From Rhynchopus euleeides (taxonomy: Eukaryota > Euglenozoa > Diplonemea > Diplonemida > Diplonemidae): a stretch of DNA of 64,000 nucleotides. Made by a program: the position numbers and the translations under genes. Every line of letters starts with the position of its first letter. Positions within the stretch are counted from its first letter, which is position 1. Location of the stretch: contig OY723305.1 in the NCBI GenBank assembly GCA_963210315.1, positions 1,550,001-1,614,000 of the forward strand. Direction: 5' to 3'. Below the pieces are notes generated by a model. It worked only from the letters and a program-made list of their open reading frames with translations. It ran no database searches and was not told the DNA's origin. Below are positions 58,155 through 64,000 of this stretch, piece by piece.

Positions 58155-61100
58155 CGTGTGTGTGTGGTTATAAAGTTTTAAGGCGGTGTCGCCCTGCACG
58201 GGCAGTAGCACCTCCCCTTCAGTATCGCACTCCCGAAGGATTCCCCAACACGACGTGACACCGGTTTCGACGCGTACTCTTCGTACCCCTCCCCCCGGCC
58301 GCGTCTCTTCAGCGAAGAACCGGGGATAATCGGACCAGGGCTAGCTAAACCCTGGTGGTGTCACGGGTGGGGTTGGAGAGGGAGAAAAGGAAGAAATGAA
58401 GTTGCGAAAAAGTCAAACACTGACACGTGAAATCAATAAAAAAGCGGTATATATCGCCCCCTTGCTGCGACAAAGACACTAAATAGTCAGGCCGCTCCAA
58501 GAGTCTTGAGGGCTTGTGTGTGTGTGTGTGGTGACCACGTTTTGTGTGGGGAGATCCTGCGCGGATCATTGCCCACCCCCGCCCACTTCTACGTCACAGC
58601 GGAGGCCCCACTCGGGTTAGAGTGTGGGGCCAACTCAGTGCCACTCCGGGGAGGAGGGCGTGCAGCATAGCCAGCGTGGTGTGTGTGGCAGCAATGTGTT
58701 AGTGATTTGCCATCGCTGTAGCAGTCACCGCATCGGTCCATGCTGTGGCGTTTGCAGAAGCCCATAGTGACCGGGAGCCCGTCCCCCTCTTTGTGGTGGT
58801 TGCGGCAGCACACCTCCTCTGGGAGGCGTCGCTTTTGGCATGCCGAGCAACGGGGCTTCCAATGCAACTTGCAGGCAAGCACCTTTGCGTTCCTCCTGGC
58901 ACCAGGGGGGGCAGTACGGGGGGCAGCGCCCCTCCGCTCCCATGGGCGTCCCACCCGGCTGTTGGCCTGCCGACCGCGCGCCGCCCACTGCTGGGCCGGC
59001 TGCTGCCAGCCCTCTGGGTAGTGCGGCTGTGGGGCGAAGGTGGCGGCCCACGCCATTCCGCGGTCATGGAATACCGTATCTTGCCGGCTGTGGACTGGCT
59101 CAGCCAGGTGTGCTTGGAGGCTGCGCATCACCGATTCAGTGGCAGGGTTCAGTTGGGCCCTCCTCGACAGGCCCGCCGCCACAGTTCCGCCGAGAGCCGT
59201 GAGGACCGTTGAGTTGGCAGCATGACCGCAATGCCAGGGCCCTTTGCCCACTTTCGTCACCATACTGCAGAGTCCTTTCAGCGAGGCGGCTTTCCCTAGG
59301 ATACTGCTCTGGAACACCGTGAGGTCCTGCTGGAGCTTCTGCCGCGAGGCCCCCAGCCTTTCAGCCTCATCCATCGCGGCGTTGCTGAGGGCGTCAGCAT
59401 CGGTGTTGGATCCCCTCTTCACATGCTCATACGTGAGAGTGAACCTCGGTTGGAGGTCCGCAGCCAGCGCGGACGTGCTGAGGAAAAGAGGACGGAGGGC
59501 GGCATCCCGGCACAGGGATTCCCCTCGGAGCTGCCGCAGCACCACCTGGGAGTCGCCTCGCACTGTGACTGGGCCCTCAGGGGCATCGCCCCTCTCGAGG
59601 AGGCGCAGGCCTGCTCGTAGCGCCTCGTACTCAGCAATGTTGTTGCTACGCACGTTCAGCAGCGGGAGCACTTTCTCTGAGACCTTGCAGCCGTCTTGGT
59701 ACAGCACCGCCCCTGCCCCCGCCACAGCGAAGGGGGTGCCGTTGTCGCGCGCGCCACCGTCAAAGTACAGGGTGAGCCCCGGGGCCGTGTCTGCAGGAAT
59801 GCGCGGGCGGGCCTCCCTCGCACCCTTCTTATTCGGGTCCACGTGGGTAGGGGGGCGGATGCGGCGTGTCACGGTGTCTGGGAGGGTGAGGCCCGTCGAC
59901 AGCTCGAAGTCCACGGCTAGCTCCATCAGGGTCACAGTTTGCTCACCCCCCTGCGGTCCCCACTTCAGGCCCCTTAGCCAGTCGCAGAGAGCCACCCACA
60001 TGCCTGGGTGCCGCTTGCCCCACGTCTGCTTGACTTCGGATGGCGCCAGTGCAGGGATGCAGGCACTCTCGGGGGTGGGGGTGCTCCACTCCCAGGGGTA
60101 GACTGTAGTGCGGTGGTGGCGTACAGAGCGGTCGAGCAGCCCGTCCTTCTCCTGTCGCGCCGCCAAGACTGCGATGAAGTAGCGGTGCAGCTGCGCCACG
60201 GTGGTGATTCTGTCAGCAAAAGACATGGGCAGCGGCTGCTCGTTCTCCGGAACGCCGTATCTGTACACGGGCGCTACCCCACACTGCGCCAGGCATGCCG
60301 GCCAGGCAGTTCGGTCCCTCGCTGCTACGGGGTGTTTCTGGCGGACCGGCTCCCATGCCGCGCAGTCCCACCATAGGTGCGACACCGTCTCCGGGGCCCC
60401 AGCTGTGCAGTACCGGCACACCTCCCCCAGGCCCGTGCGCCCTCGGGCAGGCACCGCCCCTGCAATGACAGAGCGGAGGAGGCCTCGCTGGTATCCCGTA
60501 ATTGCGGCGCCCTCCCCCTCCAGGACGCAACGTGTCACCCTTCCGTCAATGCCGTGCTCTGCTCCTTGGAAGTCCTCTCTGCGTTCAGCCAGCTTCCCCG
60601 CCGTGGCGTTTCGCAGGGTTTGGCGGAGGTCGTGCGCGAAGATCGCCCAGGCGCTCGGCGTTGCTGCAACAGGGTCGAAGGTGACAGCGCGACCAGCCTC
60701 GTCCGTGTAGGCCAGGGTGGTCGCCGTACTCCAGCGCCATCCTATCCCTTGCAGGGCAGCCCAGAAGAGCGCAAGGGGGCCTGTCCCCTCAAGCCTCTCT
60801 TTGCTCCCCCATGCTTCCTCGGACAGCACCCTGCTGTGGCCCCACTTTTTGATCTGCTTGGCCCACGTGGTGATCTGCCGGTAGGGAGGAGCGATAGCGG
60901 GGTCCACCCGGTGCGCCTGATGGAGGACACACAGCACGATCTCTTGCGCTCTGCGTGGTGGGCCAGACCAGAGCGCGGCGACGAAGAGGCCCCTCCATCG
61001 CCTGATGGCCTTGCTGTCCCAACGAGTTACGAGGGCATCGTAATACAGCCGTGCCCCCGCCGTCATCGCAGCCGCCTGCCCTTTCCATTGCACCGGCAGG

Positions 61101-64000
61101 GGCAGCGCTGAGGTTCTGCGGAGGTTCTGCTGCGCCCCCTCTTTCCGACGGGCGATGCGCTCGGACTGGGGCGCTGTGCGCCCTTCCCTGATCAGGCGCG
61201 CGTGCAGCATGGCCCCGAGACAGTCAAAGCTGTTGCGTTGCCGGAGGGGAGTGGCCTCGCCGTCCCTCGCCCGGTACATGATCCGGAGCGGCCCGGGGGA
61301 TGTTGAGAACACGTGGGACTTAATTTCTGCGCAAATAGCCATCCCGGTGTCGTGAGAGAAATCCGCAGAGTCGTTCACCACCTCTTGTAGGACCTCCGGA
61401 CTGGAGGCTGTGGCGTACACATCGTCGACGAAGGATAGCGCCCTCGTGTCCTGCCGGTGTTCGACCATCCGCATCCACACACCCACCAGCACGTTAATCA
61501 GCACGACACTGATGGGGCAGCCCTGCATGATGCCGTTGGTAGGCAGGAAGCCTTCTCCGATGGTGCCACTCGCCCGGAAGTGCCGCTGCATCGTCCTGTA
61601 CGCTGCTCGCAGGGTGCGCAGGACACGGGTGTCGAATCCGAGCTCCGCAGCCAGGCGGAAGGTGAGGTCGATAGGCACCGTGTCGAAGCACTTCTTGAAG
61701 TCAAGGGCGACTCCGTGCAGCGGTCGCCCCGTGAGGTGGGCCTCTTCGATGCGTGCCGCCAGGTGCCAGATGAGGTCCTCTGCACCGTGGCCAGGCCGGC
61801 AGCCGTGCAGGTCCTCCGGTGCGATGGTCTCCAACCACTTCAGTGCCGGTTTCACCCGGATCGCTGCCCACACTCTATACAGCACAGGGGTGATACTGAT
61901 GGGGCGCTGCGATAGAGGCTCGCCTGAGCTGCCAGGCTTGGGGATGAGGCAGATCATGGCATGCATTAACTGTTCCGGCCACTCGCCCGATCGTTCGACC
62001 TCGTTGAACACCTCCGCAAAGAGCTTGAGGAGTTCGTGTGGGAGTTGTCTCAGTTCGTGGACCCTCCAGCCGTGCAGGCCCGGTGAGGTGGACGTGGACA
62101 TCTTGGCCAGGGCCTTCCCGACGTCTTCTGCTGTGATGGTCTTGCACTCCATGTCAGCCGTCTCGGGGAGAAAGCGGAGGTATCTCTGGCGGAAGGTGTC
62201 CCACCGGGGCTCGGGCGTTGTCGCGTACTTGCGGAAATATCCCCCCCACGCCGTGTCGCTTCTCAGCAGCTCGTCCGCCTCCTTGGGGCAGGCCGTGAAG
62301 GACCCATCTTCGCGCCGCATGAAGGTGGCTGGGGCGCAGAAACGATCTGCGAGGTACGCAAACACCTGCCCTGCCTCGTATGTCCAAGCCTTCTGCATCC
62401 TCGCCTTCCAGGTGCGGATTCTCGCTTCGCGGAGCCTGTCAAACATGCCCCTCTGCGACCCCTCCAAGACGATGAGGGCCTGCTCCAGAATCTCCAGGTC
62501 TGGCAGCTGCGAGGTTGTGTTCGCCAGCGCCGCTTGCAGCCCCTGGGGGAGGCCGCCCTCCCTTAGGCGCTTCTTCGCGGCGTTCCAGGCGTGCTCCTCC
62601 CCGTTCGTGAGGCCGTATGGTTTTTCTGCCTGCAGGCGTTTGAGGCCTTCTTTGACCAGGCATCGAATGTTCCCTAGCAGCCCGTCCTTCGCCCGGGTGT
62701 TCATGTCTCCTGCCCCCCGTGCAGAAGCGGGATGGTGCTTGGTAGCCGTCCGCGACCACTGCATACGGTAGCCCTCCGCCCTGCCCGTGTAGGCCGCTTC
62801 CTGTCTCTCCAGGTGGCCCACATGGACACGCTTCAGGAAGCGCTCGCCGCAGGTGGAAGCTCGGTGGAGGAGCTGCGCGGCCGTCGCTCCGTGACGTAGT
62901 TCCCCCTCTGCTAGTACGTCCTGCATCACCCCTCTTGCTGCAGCGTCCCCCAGCTTGGGCTTGCCCGCAGGGAAAGGGGTGGGGAGGATGCAGATCTTTT
63001 TGGGGCGGCGGAAGGCAGTGAGGTCCAGATCGACGAAGAGCGGGCAGTGTGTGGGTATGTTGTAGTCTCCCCGCTTTGCCACCTCGACTCGACGCAGTGC
63101 CGGCGCTGCGCAGGGGTTCATTAGGCAGATGTCCAGCCGGGTGCCGTTCTCCGATGCCCAGCAGGTGTTCTGCACTCTCTGCTGTGCGAGGTCCGCATGC
63201 GTCGTCGCCGCGTCGACCCAGCCGCCCACCCGGCACGCCTGGGACAGGACAGCGCTGGTTTCTGGGTTGGTGTTCAGGTCCCCCATCAGCAGGACGGGCA
63301 CCTGTCCCAAGCCAGCTGCGTGATCGAGCGTCTCTTGCAGGAGGGCTTCCCGCTGTTCGCCCACTTCGGACCCCGAGTGACCGTAGACGCACAGGATGTG
63401 AAGAGCCGTTTTGCCGTCTCCAATCGCTAGCACGACGTGTACCATGCGGGTGCTGTCGTAGAGCTTCTTTTCCTGCGTGGTCTTCGGCTGCACCACCTGT
63501 GCGACCAGGCCCTCCTTCACCATGACAGCCACGCCCCCGGGCTTCGTTTGTTCGCGGCCGTTCGCGCCTGCGACCCTGGGCATGCCCTTGCCCCAGTGCA
63601 TAGCCCAGCCGTGGGCTGCGAAGTAGCCATTGTGCGTGCCCTTGCTCGGGTCCGGCGTACGAGTTTCCTGCAGGGCCACAACATCCGCCTTCAGTCCCGC
63701 CACGTCGCCGAGGTGCGTTTGCAGCGACGTTACGTTAGCTGTCGCCACCCTGAGCACTCCGGGCGATGATAATTGGTGTGCAGGGCGCCTCAATCGCCGC
63801 AGGGGCGGCGGCGCCGTGGGTCCTTGGCTGGCTGAAGGTGCGCGCGCCCCGCCTGCAGCGGCTGGGGCGGGCGTGGGAAGATCTGCAGGGATAGTCCACT
63901 GGTTTGCCGGCGTCGCAGCTAGCTCCCGGGCCAGGCTCAGGGGAAGGCGAAGCACATCGTAGTGGAAGGGCCTCCACGTAAGCCCCAGCACCTTGGCACC
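58155..64000 (-). mobile_element. APE-type LINE with RNase H, 5' end outside the window
   Basis: One long frame on the minus strand holds endonuclease, reverse transcriptase and RNase H, followed by a 3' untranslated region (58588 to 58155) ending in a CA-rich tail. The region from 58532 to 58155 is repeated at 53377-53768. RNase H places it near the I/Tad/R1-like LINEs. The frame runs unbroken to the window edge, so the copy looks whole as far as seen. Target-site duplication cannot be judged without the 5' end. Confidence 0.88.
58589..64000 (-). CDS. LINE polyprotein: APE endonuclease, reverse transcriptase, RNase H, Cys/His-rich end (5' partial)
   Basis: The frame is open to the window edge (over 1,800 residues; numbers count from 63991). 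Residues about 80-330 are an APE endonuclease: LRVATANVTSL, VVALQETRTPD (Glu), VLLMGDLNTNP and NIPTHCPLFVDLDL (His). The reverse transcriptase has ICLIPKPG, RPISITPVLYRVW, ALDFKKCFDTVP, GIMQGCPISVVLINVL and LSFVDDVYA (catalytic FVDD near 852). RNase H type I lies at about 1404-1545: LTLYFDGGARDNG (Asp), IAEYEALRAGL (Glu), VRGDSQVVLRQL (Asp) and NTDADALSNAA (Asp). The last 110 residues are Cys/His-rich (PRCSACQKRRLPEEVCC, GFCKRHSMDRCGDC, HCCHTHH), an unusual place for a probable nucleic-acid-binding module. Stop TAG at 58589-58591. Confidence 0.92.
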   Translation of the reverse strand, partial: GAKVLGLTWRPFHYDVLRLPLSLARELAATPANQWTIPADLPTPAPAAAGGARAPSASQGPTAPPPLRRLRRPAHQLSSPGVLRVATANVTSLQTHLGDVAGLKADVVALQETRTPDPSKGTHNGYFAAHGWAMHWGKGMPRVAGANGREQTKPGGVAVMVKEGLVAQVVQPKTTQEKKLYDSTRMVHVVLAIGDGKTALHILCVYGHSGSEVGEQREALLQETLDHAAGLGQVPVLLMGDLNTNPETSAVLSQACRVGGWVDAATTHADLAQQRVQNTCWASENGTRLDICLMNPCAAPALRRVEVAKRGDYNIPTHCPLFVDLDLTAFRRPKKICILPTPFPAGKPKLGDAAARGVMQDVLAEGELRHGATAAQLLHRASTCGERFLKRVHVGHLERQEAAYTGRAEGYRMQWSRTATKHHPASARGAGDMNTRAKDGLLGNIRCLVKEGLKRLQAEKPYGLTNGEEHAWNAAKKRLREGGLPQGLQAALANTTSQLPDLEILEQALIVLEGSQRGMFDRLREARIRTWKARMQKAWTYEAGQVFAYLADRFCAPATFMRREDGSFTACPKEADELLRSDTAWGGYFRKYATTPEPRWDTFRQRYLRFLPETADMECKTITAEDVGKALAKMSTSTSPGLHGWRVHELRQLPHELLKLFAEVFNEVERSGEWPEQLMHAMICLIPKPGSSGEPLSQRPISITPVLYRVWAAIRVKPALKWLETIAPEDLHGCRPGHGAEDLIWHLAARIEEAHLTGRPLHGVALDFKKCFDTVPIDLTFRLAAELGFDTRVLRTLRAAYRTMQRHFRASGTIGEGFLPTNGIMQGCPISVVLINVLVGVWMRMVEHRQDTRALSFVDDVYATASSPEVLQEVVNDSADFSHDTGMAICAEIKSHVFSTSPGPLRIMYRARDGEATPLRQRNSFDCLGAMLHARLIREGRTAPQSERIARRKEGAQQNLRRTSALPLPVQWKGQAAAMTAGARLYYDALVTRWDSKAIRRWRGLFVAALWSGPPRRAQEIVLCVLHQAHRVDPAIAPPYRQITTWAKQIKKWGHSRVLSEEAWGSKERLEGTGPLALFWAALQGIGWRWSTATTLAYTDEAGRAVTFDPVAATPSAWAIFAHDLRQTLRNATAGKLAERREDFQGAEHGIDGRVTRCVLEGEGAAITGYQRGLLRSVIAGAVPARGRTGLGEVCRYCTAGAPETVSHLWWDCAAWEPVRQKHPVAARDRTAWPACLAQCGVAPVYRYGVPENEQPLPMSFADRITTVAQLHRYFIAVLAARQEKDGLLDRSVRHHRTTVYPWEWSTPTPESACIPALAPSEVKQTWGKRHPGMWVALCDWLRGLKWGPQGGEQTVTLMELAVDFELSTGLTLPDTVTRRIRPPTHVDPNKKGAREARPRIPADTAPGLTLYFDGGARDNGTPFAVAGAGAVLYQDGCKVSEKVLPLLNVRSNNIAEYEALRAGLRLLERGDAPEGPVTVRGDSQVVLRQLRGESLCRDAALRPLFLSTSALAADLQPRFTLTYEHVKRGSNTDADALSNAAMDEAERLGASRQKLQQDLTVFQSSILGKAASLKGLCSMVTKVGKGPWHCGHAANSTVLTALGGTVAAGLSRRAQLNPATESVMRSLQAHLAEPVHSRQDTVFHDRGMAWAATFAPQPHYPEGWQQPAQQWAARGRQANSRVGRPWERRGAAPRTAPPGARRNAKVLACKLHWKPRCSACQKRRLPEEVCCRNHHKEGDGLPVTMGFCKRHSMDRCGDCYSDGKSLTHCCHTHHAGYAARPPPRSGTELAPHSNPSGASAVT

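Overview
The window looks like nuclear DNA of a microbial eukaryote with a large, repeat-laden genome. Reasons: spliced genes with GT-AG introns (an FKBP12 gene with two introns), tyrosine-recombinase retroelements, a LINE, hAT and other DDE transposons, MITEs and kilobases of satellite. A free-living alga or alveolate (chromerid-like) is a guess from overall character; nothing here fixes the taxon. Host genes are few and sit mainly on the right.

Layout. 1-2.9 kb: 3' part of a DIRS-like tyrosine-recombinase (YR) retroelement. 3.0-5.1 kb: spliced gene fusing the N-terminal half of a ubiquitin-specific protease (USP) to a DDE transposase. 5.1-7.1 kb: MITE, palindromic arrays. 7.1-9.8 kb: intact hAT transposase. 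9.8-20.4 kb: almost gene-free, with A-rich tracts, 127-bp, 419-bp, 41-bp and 10-bp tandem repeats, two more MITEs, long hairpins and a 1.76-kb terminal-inverted-repeat element. 20.6-27.0 kb: a 31-bp satellite interrupted by a 4,161-bp macro-duplication. 27.2-33.1 kb: a two-exon gene for a ~1,891-residue transposon-like protein ending in an OTU protease domain. 33-36 kb: short repeats, including an inverted paralogue of the 17-20 kb region. 36.2-37.1 kb: a P-loop/Cys-rich gene whose best reading needs very short introns. 37.6-43.6 kb: a 1,985-residue host surface protein (signal peptide, VMO-I-like domains, Pro/Thr stalk, ~7 membrane spans). 46.8-51.5 kb: a whole-looking second YR retroelement with split direct repeats. 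55-58 kb: FKBP12 and a Kelch protein. 58.2-64.0 kb: a LINE on the minus strand, running off the window.

Most notable: (1) two unrelated DNA-transposon-type genes each carry a deubiquitinase-type domain (USP in one, OTU in the other); (2) a MITE family with 3-bp target duplications, one copy of which has a matching empty site elsewhere in the window; (3) a paralogous locus pair in which one copy is nearly simple while the other has expanded its minisatellite and satellite; (4) a YR retroelement with gag, then YR, then RT-RNase H order and textbook A1...B1-A2-B2 split repeats; (5) the VMO-I/mucin-stalk/multi-span surface protein.

Limits: no similarity search was possible. Family names rest on motifs read by eye; intron borders rest on GT-AG and phase agreement only. 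Very long open frames through the satellites are products of stop-free repeats and are not called as genes.
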